Below are positions 9,769 to 19,559 of a stretch of 64,000 nucleotides of DNA, piece by piece (position 1 is the first letter of the stretch; each line of letters opens with the position of its first letter). A program made the position numbers and the translations under genes. Below the pieces are notes generated by a model, which ran no database searches, was not told where the DNA came from, and was given only the letters and a program-made list of their open reading frames with translations. This stretch comes from Candidatus Altimarinota bacterium (GTDB lineage Bacteria > Patescibacteriota > Gracilibacteria > RBG-16-42-10 > JAQVLK01), in NCBI GenBank assembly GCA_028704165.1, contig JAQVLK010000001.1, positions 1-64,000 on the forward strand, written 5' to 3'.

Positions 9769-9930
9769 AGAGCATTTGTTGATTAGTATATATATATTTA
9801 AAGTTGTTAATATTTAGCTCTCCGGTGAGCTTTCCAGGGCCCAGAGGATTAGCTATAACAACATGGAATCTGTGAAAAATTGTCTTATTTGCGTCCGTCA
9901 TGTAAAAGGACAGCTGCACACACCAGCATT

Positions 9931-10224
9931 TTCTTGGCTTCCTTGTGGGAAATATCCAAGAAACTGGTCTGCGCTATACACGTTCTGATACGAGTAGGGG
10001 ACGGTCAGTGTTACACCTGTTACAGAAGGGCTTTATCCGACTCCTAATTCTGCCGAAATCTAGCACAAAGCCCTTTCCACTGTCAACCGTGGAAAAGGAA
10101 GCTCTTCTAGGGACTGCCACCCTTTTTGTAACACTCTTCCACCCCTGCTCATATTCTTGGCTTCAGGAAGACATGAAAGCAACTATCAAAAAGATTTCTG
10201 CCTCTCCAGCAGCTAAGCCAAGAA
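9931..10224. ncRNA. candidate rod-like structured RNA
   Basis: Nested complementary arms close on one another: TTCTTGGCTT 9931-9940 with 10215-10224; CTTCCT 9938-9943 with 10165-10170; CCAAGAA 9956-9962 with 10154-10160; GAGTAGGGG 9992-10000 with 10142-10150 (one G-T pair); AGTGTTAC 10007-10014 with 10128-10135. Inside are two hairpins, AAGGGCTTT 10026-10034 with 10067-10075 and TTTCCAC 10074-10080 with 10089-10095. The first two helices overlap by 3 nt and so cannot both be complete. The strand is undecided: the plus strand ends in TCTTTTG after the closing helix, while the minus strand would start just after the operon ending at 10253. I see no RNase P, tmRNA or SRP core motifs. Confidence 0.35.
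9989..10015 (-). promoter_or_regulatory. candidate ECF sigma promoter (TGTAAC-N17-CGTA)
   Basis: The minus strand reads TGTAAC (10015-10010), 17 bp, then CGTATC (9992-9987). A second TGTAAC sits 9 bp further upstream. Transcription would give a leader of roughly 210 nt before the SLH gene at 9768. The motif overlaps arms of the candidate structured RNA. Confidence 0.45.
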
Positions 10225-10252
10225 TCTTTTGACAAAATGCTATTTTATGCTA

Positions 10253-10879
10253 TTAACCGCCTTTTTGCGTAAATTTCTTACGCACCTTCGCTACGCCTTT
10301 TTTGATACTTTTGGTTAAAGTCCCTAGGAGCTTCTCTTTGACCATCTGATAAGTATGCGTAACTTCGCTTTGGATTTCATTGATTCCTGTGCTCAGAACT
10401 CCCACGTTGAGCTGGCTGGCAAAAACATGTTTCTGCTCATAATCCGCTTTCTCACACAAAGCCGCATTTTTTTGGGCATCCATATCATTTAAACTTGCCG
10501 TACCCTCGCTGGTCAGTGAGCTCAGGTTGCCTTCTTCGAGGGCAAGGTGCTCGGGCCAGAAAGCTTCCAGGTTTTGTTGGAGGGCAGCATCAACGCGTTC
10601 TTCTGAAAAAAGGCTGCTTTCTCCTTCCGGAGCATCGATCCCCAGAGCCGCCTTTTTAACAGTCTCGCTATAATCCTGTGAAGCATATTCGCAACTGGGC
10701 CACTCTCTGTCCTCTAAAATTTTCTGATAATAATTCTTGCCTTGTTCAAAGATCTGAGTAGTCGGAGAGGCTTCCACTCGTGCAGGCAGATTGTTGGCAT
10801 ACAGCAGGATAAAGTAACCCCAGACACACAAGAAGAGACTAAGACTCAAAACGCCATTTAAAATTTTGTACTTACCCAT
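10253..10879 (-). CDS. small membrane-anchored protein, last gene of surface operon
   Basis: This 208-aa protein has one N-terminal membrane segment (about 7-27, LNGVLSLSLFLCVWGYFILLY) and a predicted outside-facing helical domain. It ends in a strongly basic tail (KSIKKGVAKVRKKFTQKGG). I do not recognise a family. It starts 2 bp after the stop of the preceding gene and is the last of seven co-directional genes, so it was probably co-transcribed with the giant surface protein. Three cysteines lie in the outer region. Confidence 0.7.
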   Translation of the reverse strand: MGKYKILNGVLSLSLFLCVWGYFILLYANNLPARVEASPTTQIFEQGKNYYQKILEDREWPSCEYASQDYSETVKKAALGIDAPEGESSLFSEERVDAALQQNLEAFWPEHLALEEGNLSSLTSEGTASLNDMDAQKNAALCEKADYEQKHVFASQLNVGVLSTGINEIQSEVTHTYQMVKEKLLGTLTKSIKKGVAKVRKKFTQKGG

Positions 10880-10881
10880 GT

Positions 10882-12087
10882 TTACATACTTGGTTTAAGC
10901 GAATTCAATTTTGCCATCAGTTTTTGCAAAGTAGCTTGGACGGTTTCCGTTGTCGTTTCCGTAAACCGCTCTATCTTGCCAGCCACTTCTCCGCCCTGCT
11001 GGCAGGATTCACACTTATCTTTCTCTTTTTCCGTAGCCTCTAGCTTGGTGCCTTCCTCGAATGTTTTGGTCACTTCACAGGCATCCTGTTGTCTGGAACT
11101 GAGAGCAGTTAGGCTGCTACTTCCCTGCATAACCGAGCTAAAATCACCATCGCACAGTGCCTGTTCTTCTTCAATGTTGGTGTCCCTGTCAGACGTATAT
11201 TCAGCCAATTCTTCCTTCCAGCCACCCTTGACTAACTCTTTGCCTTCAGCGATTTGAGTTTTGGTATCTTCAACCGTGGTTTCAAAAGACTCCGCCATGG
11301 ACTCAAAGTCCTCAACATAGCCCTCGTAAACTCCTGCCAATTCTTCCATCAAATCCGGCAAAGGAATCTCCACCTGATCCAAAAGAGAAGGAAATGTCAT
11401 CCCTTGATAAGAGGAACACAAGGTCAGATGAGGAGGCAAAGGGCTTGTAGTAAGCTTAGGCATAAAGGCCATCTTGATAGTCACGAAAATTTGCTGTATT
11501 TGTAAGATTTTATATTCCAGCTTTAAGACTTGCAGGATCTTGTCATAGAGTTTTTCTCTTTGTTCCAGCAAGATCATGGTATCAACAGGAGCGTCTGCCA
11601 GACTAGCATTGCTGGGAGTTGAGCTCATCACAACCTCGGTATTAACCTGCTCCATAGTGTTCACAAAAGACGCGACCGACCGATAGTTTTGTAGAAAAAG
11701 ATCTCGACGGGCTGTAAGCTCGGCAATAGTATCCGATCCCGTTGAGAACCAAGTATAGTCACCATTATCACGTACATTTTCCAGTTCCTCCTGACTCATC
11801 TCGACGCCCATTTCCTCACGCATATACCTCAACACAAATTCGTCTATCGTCTTTTGGCGTGTCAGGGCATTCGCATCCGACTGTTCCGGGTTAACGAGAC
11901 CCATGAGACTATTGGGCTCAAGATTATCTTTATCAACCAGAGCATTACTAATGACCGGTGTCAACAGTAAGGCTAGCAGAACACCTATGGTCAAAATTTG
12001 GGTAGCAAACAACTCCCAGTGCTTCAACACCTTTTTAGAAAAATCCTTAACACGTTTTTTAGGTGCAGGAAGAGTCTGTATAGACAC
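10882..12087 (-). CDS. membrane-anchored coiled-coil protein (401 aa)
   Basis: It starts with GTG at 12087 and overlaps the previous gene by 29 bp. One N-terminal membrane segment spans about 25-50 (LFATQILTIGVLLALLLTPVI). A long helical region with coiled-coil character follows (about 85-220, 240-300), then a region with CxxC (KDKCESCQQGG) and a helical C-terminus. No family is recognised. The topology resembles the neighbouring three proteins (single N-terminal anchor plus helical outer domain), so the four may form one envelope complex. That is inference from gene order and topology only. Confidence 0.7.
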   Translation of the reverse strand: MSIQTLPAPKKRVKDFSKKVLKHWELFATQILTIGVLLALLLTPVISNALVDKDNLEPNSLMGLVNPEQSDANALTRQKTIDEFVLRYMREEMGVEMSQEELENVRDNGDYTWFSTGSDTIAELTARRDLFLQNYRSVASFVNTMEQVNTEVVMSSTPSNASLADAPVDTMILLEQREKLYDKILQVLKLEYKILQIQQIFVTIKMAFMPKLTTSPLPPHLTLCSSYQGMTFPSLLDQVEIPLPDLMEELAGVYEGYVEDFESMAESFETTVEDTKTQIAEGKELVKGGWKEELAEYTSDRDTNIEEEQALCDGDFSSVMQGSSSLTALSSRQQDACEVTKTFEEGTKLEATEKEKDKCESCQQGGEVAGKIERFTETTTETVQATLQKLMAKLNSLKPSM

Positions 12088-12748
12088 GTGGTGTTTCGGC
12101 TAATAATTGCATATATTCCTTAAGAGTTTTCATTTCCTCTTTGAGTGTTTTGTAAGTTTCCTGAAGTTGTTCTTTCATACGCTCTCCTTCTGCTAACAAT
12201 CCATATAGGCGATTGTGTGCGGTGCTAATGTTGCCAATCATGTTGTAACAACGCGTCACATTGATTTGCTTGCGTGTCGCAAGCTCTTCTTTTTTGGCAT
12301 ACAAACTTGTTAAATCTGTACTTCCTTCCGCCAGAATATCGCCATATCCGCTATCTTGGTTGCAGGCATCATACTCCGGTACTTCCGCCTCAGCATCAAA
12401 CTCCGGCTCTTCATATCCTTCCTGAAGCTCCTCTCCCGGAAGCGGCTGCGTCTCGAGCCAAGCCACACAACGCGCCATTACCGTGTCCACCGTTTCCATC
12501 ATCGGCACGTTAACCTGTTCCAAGCCGGATTCAAATCCCCCTCCACTCTTGACCCCGGACGCGAAGCTGGTTACCAGCTTTGTTGGATCAGCAATGGTGG
12601 TCAAAAGTTCCGGGAAAATTTCTTTGGCCGCATCCAAGCCCGGAACAGGGATACTGGCGTTCACAGCAGAAGATCCGGGCAGGTATAGACCAAGGTTAAG
12701 CAGAAGCAGGAAAAGAATCGCGATACTGTAAAATGTTTTGGTCTCCAC
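12059..12748 (-). CDS. membrane-anchored protein of surface operon (229 aa)
   Basis: A GTG start at 12748 follows the previous stop by 2 bp. Residues 6-24 form a membrane or signal segment (YSIAILFLLLLNLGLYLPG). An acidic middle (about 95-130, with EEPEFDAEAEVPEYDACNQD) precedes a helical coiled-coil-like stretch (about 150-215). Four cysteines lie in the exported part. It is not recognised as a family. Its 3' end overlaps the next gene by 29 bp, consistent with translational coupling. Confidence 0.7.
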   Translation of the reverse strand: METKTFYSIAILFLLLLNLGLYLPGSSAVNASIPVPGLDAAKEIFPELLTTIADPTKLVTSFASGVKSGGGFESGLEQVNVPMMETVDTVMARCVAWLETQPLPGEELQEGYEEPEFDAEAEVPEYDACNQDSGYGDILAEGSTDLTSLYAKKEELATRKQINVTRCYNMIGNISTAHNRLYGLLAEGERMKEQLQETYKTLKEEMKTLKEYMQLLAETPRVYTDSSCT

Positions 12749-12750
12749 TT

Positions 12751-13332
12751 TTATTTCGGGATTAGAGATGGTAGTTGCTGACTAACGGCATCAAATTTCT
12801 CAGCTACTTTTTGCTTCCAATCTAGAATTTCCATTTTTTTAGCATTGAGCGATTGTTCCTTCTCAACTTTTTGTGTACCAACTTCATTGATAATTTTATT
12901 CACGAACCGGAGCGTCATTTGGTCCTGAGCATCTATGGTAGCATTGGTCATAAATTTTTTGTCAGCTGCGATATCGCTCAAAACAGATTGTAGATTTTCA
13001 CTACCATACATCCCTCCAATAGATCCTTGTTGCATACCCATAGCTCTTTCCAGGGCAGCGATTTGAGAGAGCCCCGGATATAATTCTTGGGCTTTTTGAA
13101 CATAGGACGCTGTATAATAATCTCGCACCACTTCGTATAGATCATCTTTATCCAGCGATGTTTCAATCGTAACTCTTTGCGCTAAGTCATCCATGGTGTA
13201 GACAGCTTGAGCATGTTTGTTTTGAGACAACAGTCCTTGTCCCAGCAAAATAGTCCCTATCAGTGCTAGCAGCAAATAGCATGTTTTTCTTCTTTCCAAC
13301 CACGCTTGATTTAAAGTCTTTTGATTTTTCAT
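12751..13332 (-). CDS. membrane-anchored protein of surface operon (193 aa)
   Basis: The start is set by an ATGA overlap with the stop of the 2076-aa gene (ATG 13332-13330, TGA 13331-13329). A TTG two codons upstream is less likely. A membrane segment spans about 15-35 (CYLLLALIGTILLGQGLL) and the rest is helical and presumably external, ending in a coiled-coil-like segment. No known domain is recognised. The tight coupling to the giant protein suggests the products are made in fixed proportion. Confidence 0.75.
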   Translation of the reverse strand: MKNQKTLNQAWLERRKTCYLLLALIGTILLGQGLLSQNKHAQAVYTMDDLAQRVTIETSLDKDDLYEVVRDYYTASYVQKAQELYPGLSQIAALERAMGMQQGSIGGMYGSENLQSVLSDIAADKKFMTNATIDAQDQMTLRFVNKIINEVGTQKVEKEQSLNAKKMEILDWKQKVAEKFDAVSQQLPSLIPK

Positions 13333-16300
13333 TCCCAATAATTATTTTTTCTTTTGTTGCGAATCAATCCTATTATAGCAACTAGCAACAAGAAAGCCCC
13401 TAGATAAGTCGCAACCTTCATAAAAGAGAATCCTTCTTCCACGGACACGTTCTCACTCGGAAACTCAACTTCAACCGCTTCACTAAAGTTCATGACTGAG
13501 TCATAAGCCTTTAATCTGTATTTTTGCGCTCTGTCATTGAAAGTCAGCACAAAACTACCGTCAGCCAGGACTTCTGATGTAGCGGTATCTTGCAAGGGAC
13601 CATAACTGTAACCAACTACGCTACTCCCAGGCTCCGCTTTCCCGTAGACTATTCTCCCAGCTTGCAAGCCAGTTGCTTCGGGAGGAGACGGCGGAGTTTG
13701 GTCTATTTCAAAATCGTAACGTTCATGTTCTTTATCCCAGCTTATTTCCAAACGATGAGAACCCTCGCCAAGTATCTCTAGGGATTGCTTGAAAGCTCCA
13801 GACTGAGTTGTCGCTGTCGTGTAAACTTGATTTGAATCAACTATAATTTCGAGTTCCGAGGAAGGATCCAGCATGCCAAAAACAGAAAGTTTGTTTCCGG
13901 CAAATACCATAGGAGTTGCTTTTTCAAAGAAGACACTCTTCTTTCCATCTGCCAATCCGACTACTCCTCTTTTTAAAGATTCCTCTTCGCTAGGCAACTC
14001 GAAGGATTCAGGATACAGATATCGCTTCCCATTTTTGTCATAGACCGCTACAAAAACTTCATCACCGGCACTCGGCAGATTCTCAGAGAAATTAACTTCC
14101 ACAAATTGATTCTCTCCGATTGCCTCCCCTGTGTTGGCCGTTTGTAATGACAAAGTAGCAAGCACTGTCTCTTTCTCTAGAATTTGAAAAACTACTCTAA
14201 CTAGATCTGTTTCCGCGATGGGAATCGTTTTTAACTTTAGACTGAGCCCCTCTGCCAACTCCAATCCGGAGTTGTTATAAAAAGTAAAAAGCTTTTGCTC
14301 TCCTCGGAAAAACTCTGTGTATACACCCTTATAGGCAGGCTCAATCCCTTCCCCCAAAACTATCTGAGAGCCGGATTGCTGCTCATCTATTTGATTTACA
14401 ATGCGTATGTCTTCATTGGGATCTCCTTTGTATGTAAATTCTCCTTGCTTTTCTCCGTCCACCAGTATTGCCAGCTTGATCTCGTCGGAATTATAAATAA
14501 CTTGCAGGACAGTCTTCTTGCCCAACTGGAAACTATAATCATCCAAAACTCTAGCCAAGACGCCATTTGCATCTCTTAGCTCCCAGCCATTTTTGCCGGC
14601 CAGCCACTGTTCTTCGCTCGGATTAATAAAAATTCCATTTTCGTCCGGCACTGTTTCGGCAAAGACTTCCAGCCTTTTGTTAGCATCTTTTCTCAAAAAC
14701 TCAATCCTGGACACGGCACTGGTTGTCACACCCAAAACGTCTTGCATACTAAAGTCAGGAGGACCAACCTTGATCACAATAGTACGAGATTTACTGTTTC
14801 CTAGAACATCGGAAACTTCCAAGGTGGCAAAAAATTTCCCCATATATTCAAAGGGGCCTGTTTCTAAAATCGGATTTTCACTGGGGCCTCTGATGCCAGA
14901 CGTGGTGGGCAACATCGCTTTAAAAAGATGCGGAGTATCGTCGCCAAAAATCCATGGCCCCTCACTGGCTATATATCCATCCTCATCACTACTTTCAGCT
15001 TTAAAACGCACCTTGAGAGGCAATTTCTCCACTGGCGCTATTTTCTCAAACTCAATCTCGAGTCGAGGCAGTTTGTTCAGGCCAGGATCTTCTCCCGCTA
15101 CCGGATTTTCGACGAGACACTTTACTTCTTGCTCGGCAGCATCACTTATCAAAATTTCCGTTCCGGGAGAAAAAGTCACAAATTTTTCATAACTGCCTTC
15201 TGCCAATTCCTCTCCATCAACTAACCAGGGAGTGGTTCCTCCTTGTATTGTTAGCAGTCCTCCCAGGGGAGACGAGGCAGAAACTCTTGCGGGATAAGCT
15301 TGTAATTCTCTCACATACAAACTGTATTGATAAATACCTTGGTGTCCTTGCTCATCCTCAACCAATAAACTAATAACTCTGGGACCCGGTTCTTCAAACT
15401 CAACTTTCAGAGGGGTCTTTTGTAAAACCTCTTCTATCTTAGCGCTGACTGTAACTGTCGCAGGCAAATACGCTATTTCTTCTTCGTTTAAAACCTTGAT
15501 TCTATCACTACCCTCGATGATCAAGCCGTTGTCTGCGTCCCAACTCAACATCTTGCCATCCAAATCCCAAACTAATTTCGTAGGAACAAAAGGAACATTA
15601 GCTAAATCTAAAACTTCTCCCATGATGTAAACAGGCACTCCCGGTCCGACAAGCGGAGGATCCATACTAGAAATCGCGGTTGCGTTCTGAACACCTCTCC
15701 ACTCCCTTAAGGGCTCTCTTGGGATCATCCAAACGTTAACGCTTGCCTTGACCCAATCTCCCGGAGCAGGATCAATAGTGATTGGTGCTGAATAGGCAAA
15801 CTTCTCGGCGCCCTGATCATCCGTAACACCGTACTGAGCAATATAGGTACCGGGATAAACAAAGGTTTTTTCCGGAGACTTGGCAAAGCTTATTGAAGGA
15901 GTGTTCCCTAGAGACCACTCATAGCTAAGCTGCCCTCCTTCTTGATCCTCACTCAAAGATCCGTCCAGAACCAAACTTTCTCCTAGTGCTATCTCATAAA
16001 TATTTGCCACCTCTGTGCTGTTTGTGAGAGGCTCATCTTGGGCATAGGCGCTGGGAAAAAGAGTTGTGCCCCAAGCAGTTTCTTCTCCATTTGCTTCTTC
16101 CGCAGCCGCTTCCATTTCGCCATCCACCACCGCCGGACGTGGCTCCGGTGGCATAAAATTAAACTCCGGAGAACTGATAAAGCTCACAATCTCAGACAAA
16201 TTTGATTCCCTGTTTTCTTCCTCGACAATCACTGTGCTTAGAGCCAAGTAATAACGCTGACCCTCTTCTAATCCGTCGATTGAATAGCTCGGAGCATTCG

Positions 16301-19300
16301 CATCAGCCAATTCATCCGCGCTAATAAAGATTCCGTTCTCACGATTTCTGACAGTCTCTCTGTCTTCTCCAAGATAAATTTTATAACCCACGCTCTGATC
16401 AGGTACTTTTTCACTTCCCGCGATTGCTACTTGTTTGTCCAAATCCGTAACTGTTTTGGGATCACTCTCATGCCTCAGGACCAACTTTGCAGGCCCAACC
16501 CGAGAAGCAATCACTCTCACAATCGGATCTTCTATAATAAACATGCCGGGAAAAGACACTCCTTCAAAAACCTCTGTGTTGCTAAGTATTAATTCTTCTT
16601 GATCGTCACTATCCAAAGCATAAAAGACAAAGAAAGAGCTCTGGTCGACAGCCTGATTATAAGTCCATTTCAATTCAAGACGACCTGGACCTCCTAGGTT
16701 AGGCCATTTAGTCTTAGCTAGGATCTCGGCCTCTTTACTAAGAACCAAGTAATCCTGCCCTGCTAATGTTTTTTTACTAAGCTCCAATTTGGTCTCCCCA
16801 TCCTCTATGGCTAGCTTGGTAAGTCCTCCGAAGTTATCAAGATGAGCATAGATTTCTCCACTATTTATAACTCCCTCCGGAACAGGGTCCCGAGCAGCAT
16901 AAGACTCTTCTCCTCGCAACTTGGCGACATCAAAGGAAAGACCACCCGCTTGGCTATCGTGACGCAAGTACATTTCTGCCAGCAGGTCTTCCTCTCCGGC
17001 AAAGATTCTAACATCGTTATAAGTCCCCCTTACCGGAATTCCTCCTAGGTCATTCCCAGCTCCTAGCCAAAAATAATCTACCGTCAGCTTGCCCGGATAT
17101 TCCCAAACAGCTGCTGGCACAGGACTGGGATGTCTCCTCCCATTGTCCGGAACTCTGCCTCCCGCATCATCCATTGCCAGATCGTTCAAGATTGGTCCTT
17201 GCCCATAAACAGAGATTGGCTCTCTTTTGATTGTGACCTTACCGTCACCCCATGCCACTGATAAGTTGTACCAGATACTAGGATCCCAGCCTGCATAAGT
17301 CGCGAAACTTTCCGCATCATAAGCATCTTCATTCCCTGCCGAAATCTTCCCGGCGGTGATCCCTGTGTATTTCAGAACCTCAACCCAGCTTCGCCATGCA
17401 TCAAAAGGAGACTCTCCTCCCCTTAACACTTCGTAGCGGGTATCTCCGATCCCAAACAAACCCAGCTTGCCATAAGAAGGAGACGTACCCTTGACCATGG
17501 CCTGAAAACGTCCTGAGGGCACTGCCTCCGGATAAATAAAATAAATATGGGCAGGATTGGTCACCTCAAAGGAATCTCCTTCAGGCAAAGGCCCCGTGTA
17601 AGGATATTCTCCCGGATCAAGTCTCAGTCCGTCTGCTGTTTCGGTCACAACCGGAGAATCTGTAACGTAAAACTCGACAGGGTAGTTCTCTTGTTCATAG
17701 TCATATAAATCCAGTCTGTTCAAAAACGCAGCGAAGGGATGGATCTCTAGAATCCGCCCCAAAAGAGGAGACAAAGGGCAGCTTTCTGCATCTAAACAAT
17801 CTTGCTCTCCTAGCTTAGGAATAGGCTTCACATAATATTTAAAGTCTAGGTTGGGACTACAGTCGACATTCATTTCTCCTTCGTCAGAGAAGCAGACTTC
17901 TTCGAGTCGATATTTGAGCCACTCTGTTAAAGTAGTGAGAAAGAGATTATCAAATTGCTCCAGAAAAGCTTTTAGTTCAACTTCTTCCGGTAGCTGAATC
18001 GGCACAATTTCACCATTTCTGCTGCCAACAATAATACGTCTAACCTTGCGATCGCTACTGGCAAAGACCGATGACAAAAGAGCATTGATAGTTCTGCCAT
18101 CTGTCACCTCGTATGGAGCTTTGCTTATATATTCCGCTCCCGGATCTACGTTTTTGGGCCATGCTGCGAAATCCTTCCACTTGTTTCCTTCCAAAATAAT
18201 TCTATCGATATATTCGTCGCCATCCTTAAAATAGCGATCAATTAATTCTTCCAAATAGCCAACCTTCGCCTCTTCGATCACGATATTTTGAAAGCTGGGC
18301 ATTTTTTCCGGCTGACTCGGGAAACTTAGCTGTTTACTTGAAACTTCAGAGTAACCGGTTGCTCCCATGTTCGCATTGGCAGGAGATTGCCCGGACAAAT
18401 CAAAGCTCGGCATTGTATAGGGCCCGACTTCTTTGACATAGCCGATATCTCCCGTTTTACTAACACCGTCTTCTTCGTAGACGGCCACTTGCTCGTCACC
18501 GTTGCTACGCAAGCGCAAACGAATTTCAGTTGTTTCCTCAACGGGAATCCAGCCTTCAAAGTCCTTTTCTTCACGACTATAGGAATCAAAAATTGTCAGG
18601 TCGTAACGGTCCTTGGAATGGATACTAAAACGATCTCCCTCTGCAAGATGGTAAACAACGTACATGGCAGAAAAGGGAGTTCCCGTTCTGAAAACGTCAC
18701 TGACCAAGTCTTTTTCCGAGCTATCGTTTGCTAAACTGATTTGCCAGTCACTGACGCTTGTCGCGGGACCCGAATCGGGAGGAAAAGGGCTAACACTCTC
18801 GAGCCCCAGCTGTGTCGGAGAGCCATTAAGAGAAGCCCCCATCTCAATCTCTGGGTTAGAGCTTTCGTTTTTGAAAGGCTCTGCTACACCGGAAAAAACA
18901 TTCCCGTCAGCACTCAGGCTCGCACTGCCGGAAAGATGAATGCCTATCTTGTTACCTAGGAAGGTATTATTAGCTACGTCTGTGTATGAATTGGCACCAA
19001 GGGCAAGTCCTGTTTCACAGAGTTGAAAAACATTATTACTAATCACGGCCCCTGACATAAAATTTTTGGCACAAGTCCCTTCCGCAGAAATTACAAATCC
19101 CTTGAGTGAAGATCCTTCTCCCAAAGCAACAAAAGCGTCTCCTCCTCCACTGCTTTGTAAAGTAGTTTTTTGTTCAGGAGACCAGGTCCAAGTTTCAGGA
19201 TCATATCCTCCCTGCAGTGTCACTCCGGCAGGAATACTAAATTGAGTTTCCGTGTAAGTCGCAGCCGAAACAGCAATCAAGCCATTTTGGACTAAGTCCA

Positions 19301-19559
19301 AGGCTGCGGTAATGGAAGTTGTGTCTCCCTTCCCTTCCGTATCAACACGTATGGCAGGTGCGCTCAAAGCCGAACTGGCTTGCCAATCTATATCTACACT
19401 TTCCGCTCCGGGAGAGATTTCGGTAATCGATGGGGCAGGGATGCTCTCGTCCACCGTGAAATCTTCCGCTTGTCCGGGAACAATCAATAACATCGAAAAA
19501 ATTATGCCAAACAGTGAGAGGAGACTAACAAGCTTCTTTTGTTTTCTTACAAACTTCAT
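13329..19559 (-). CDS. giant surface protein, beta-helix plus PKD/Ig domains (2076 aa)
   Basis: A signal peptide (LVSLLSLFGIIFSMLLIVPG) is followed at about 65-230 by a right-handed beta-helix-like region (TFLGNKIGIHLSGSASLSADGN; ASTYTETQFSIPAGVTLQGGY-type strands). FN3/PKD-type domains follow, including a clear PKD at about 1190-1270 (YEWSLGNTPS, FVYPGTYIAQYGVTDDQG), with further Ig-like modules up to the C-terminus. A single C-terminal membrane segment (YLGAFLLLVAIIGLI) and a basic tail (RNKRKNN) anchor it in the membrane. Architecture suggests an adhesin or surface stalk, but no enzymatic motif is visible. It starts 1 bp after the previous stop-side boundary and overlaps the next start. 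Confidence 0.8.
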   Translation of the reverse strand: MKFVRKQKKLVSLLSLFGIIFSMLLIVPGQAEDFTVDESIPAPSITEISPGAESVDIDWQASSALSAPAIRVDTEGKGDTTSITAALDLVQNGLIAVSAATYTETQFSIPAGVTLQGGYDPETWTWSPEQKTTLQSSGGGDAFVALGEGSSLKGFVISAEGTCAKNFMSGAVISNNVFQLCETGLALGANSYTDVANNTFLGNKIGIHLSGSASLSADGNVFSGVAEPFKNESSNPEIEMGASLNGSPTQLGLESVSPFPPDSGPATSVSDWQISLANDSSEKDLVSDVFRTGTPFSAMYVVYHLAEGDRFSIHSKDRYDLTIFDSYSREEKDFEGWIPVEETTEIRLRLRSNGDEQVAVYEEDGVSKTGDIGYVKEVGPYTMPSFDLSGQSPANANMGATGYSEVSSKQLSFPSQPEKMPSFQNIVIEEAKVGYLEELIDRYFKDGDEYIDRIILEGNKWKDFAAWPKNVDPGAEYISKAPYEVTDGRTINALLSSVFASSDRKVRRIIVGSRNGEIVPIQLPEEVELKAFLEQFDNLFLTTLTEWLKYRLEEVCFSDEGEMNVDCSPNLDFKYYVKPIPKLGEQDCLDAESCPLSPLLGRILEIHPFAAFLNRLDLYDYEQENYPVEFYVTDSPVVTETADGLRLDPGEYPYTGPLPEGDSFEVTNPAHIYFIYPEAVPSGRFQAMVKGTSPSYGKLGLFGIGDTRYEVLRGGESPFDAWRSWVEVLKYTGITAGKISAGNEDAYDAESFATYAGWDPSIWYNLSVAWGDGKVTIKREPISVYGQGPILNDLAMDDAGGRVPDNGRRHPSPVPAAVWEYPGKLTVDYFWLGAGNDLGGIPVRGTYNDVRIFAGEEDLLAEMYLRHDSQAGGLSFDVAKLRGEESYAARDPVPEGVINSGEIYAHLDNFGGLTKLAIEDGETKLELSKKTLAGQDYLVLSKEAEILAKTKWPNLGGPGRLELKWTYNQAVDQSSFFVFYALDSDDQEELILSNTEVFEGVSFPGMFIIEDPIVRVIASRVGPAKLVLRHESDPKTVTDLDKQVAIAGSEKVPDQSVGYKIYLGEDRETVRNRENGIFISADELADANAPSYSIDGLEEGQRYYLALSTVIVEEENRESNLSEIVSFISSPEFNFMPPEPRPAVVDGEMEAAAEEANGEETAWGTTLFPSAYAQDEPLTNSTEVANIYEIALGESLVLDGSLSEDQEGGQLSYEWSLGNTPSISFAKSPEKTFVYPGTYIAQYGVTDDQGAEKFAYSAPITIDPAPGDWVKASVNVWMIPREPLREWRGVQNATAISSMDPPLVGPGVPVYIMGEVLDLANVPFVPTKLVWDLDGKMLSWDADNGLIIEGSDRIKVLNEEEIAYLPATVTVSAKIEEVLQKTPLKVEFEEPGPRVISLLVEDEQGHQGIYQYSLYVRELQAYPARVSASSPLGGLLTIQGGTTPWLVDGEELAEGSYEKFVTFSPGTEILISDAAEQEVKCLVENPVAGEDPGLNKLPRLEIEFEKIAPVEKLPLKVRFKAESSDEDGYIASEGPWIFGDDTPHLFKAMLPTTSGIRGPSENPILETGPFEYMGKFFATLEVSDVLGNSKSRTIVIKVGPPDFSMQDVLGVTTSAVSRIEFLRKDANKRLEVFAETVPDENGIFINPSEEQWLAGKNGWELRDANGVLARVLDDYSFQLGKKTVLQVIYNSDEIKLAILVDGEKQGEFTYKGDPNEDIRIVNQIDEQQSGSQIVLGEGIEPAYKGVYTEFFRGEQKLFTFYNNSGLELAEGLSLKLKTIPIAETDLVRVVFQILEKETVLATLSLQTANTGEAIGENQFVEVNFSENLPSAGDEVFVAVYDKNGKRYLYPESFELPSEEESLKRGVVGLADGKKSVFFEKATPMVFAGNKLSVFGMLDPSSELEIIVDSNQVYTTATTQSGAFKQSLEILGEGSHRLEISWDKEHERYDFEIDQTPPSPPEATGLQAGRIVYGKAEPGSSVVGYSYGPLQDTATSEVLADGSFVLTFNDRAQKYRLKAYDSVMNFSEAVEVEFPSENVSVEEGFSFMKVATYLGAFLLLVAIIGLIRNKRKNNYWE

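Noticed and set aside
9931-10224. RNase P RNA, tmRNA or SRP RNA in the structured region
   Set aside because: The core motifs (GAGGAAAGUC and ACAGANA, the tRNA-like end of tmRNA, or the SRP GGAAG tetraloop region) are not present on either strand.
9945-10232. 95-aa plus-strand reading frame
   Set aside because: The protein has no recognisable pattern, and the region is better explained by nested complementary arms on both strands.
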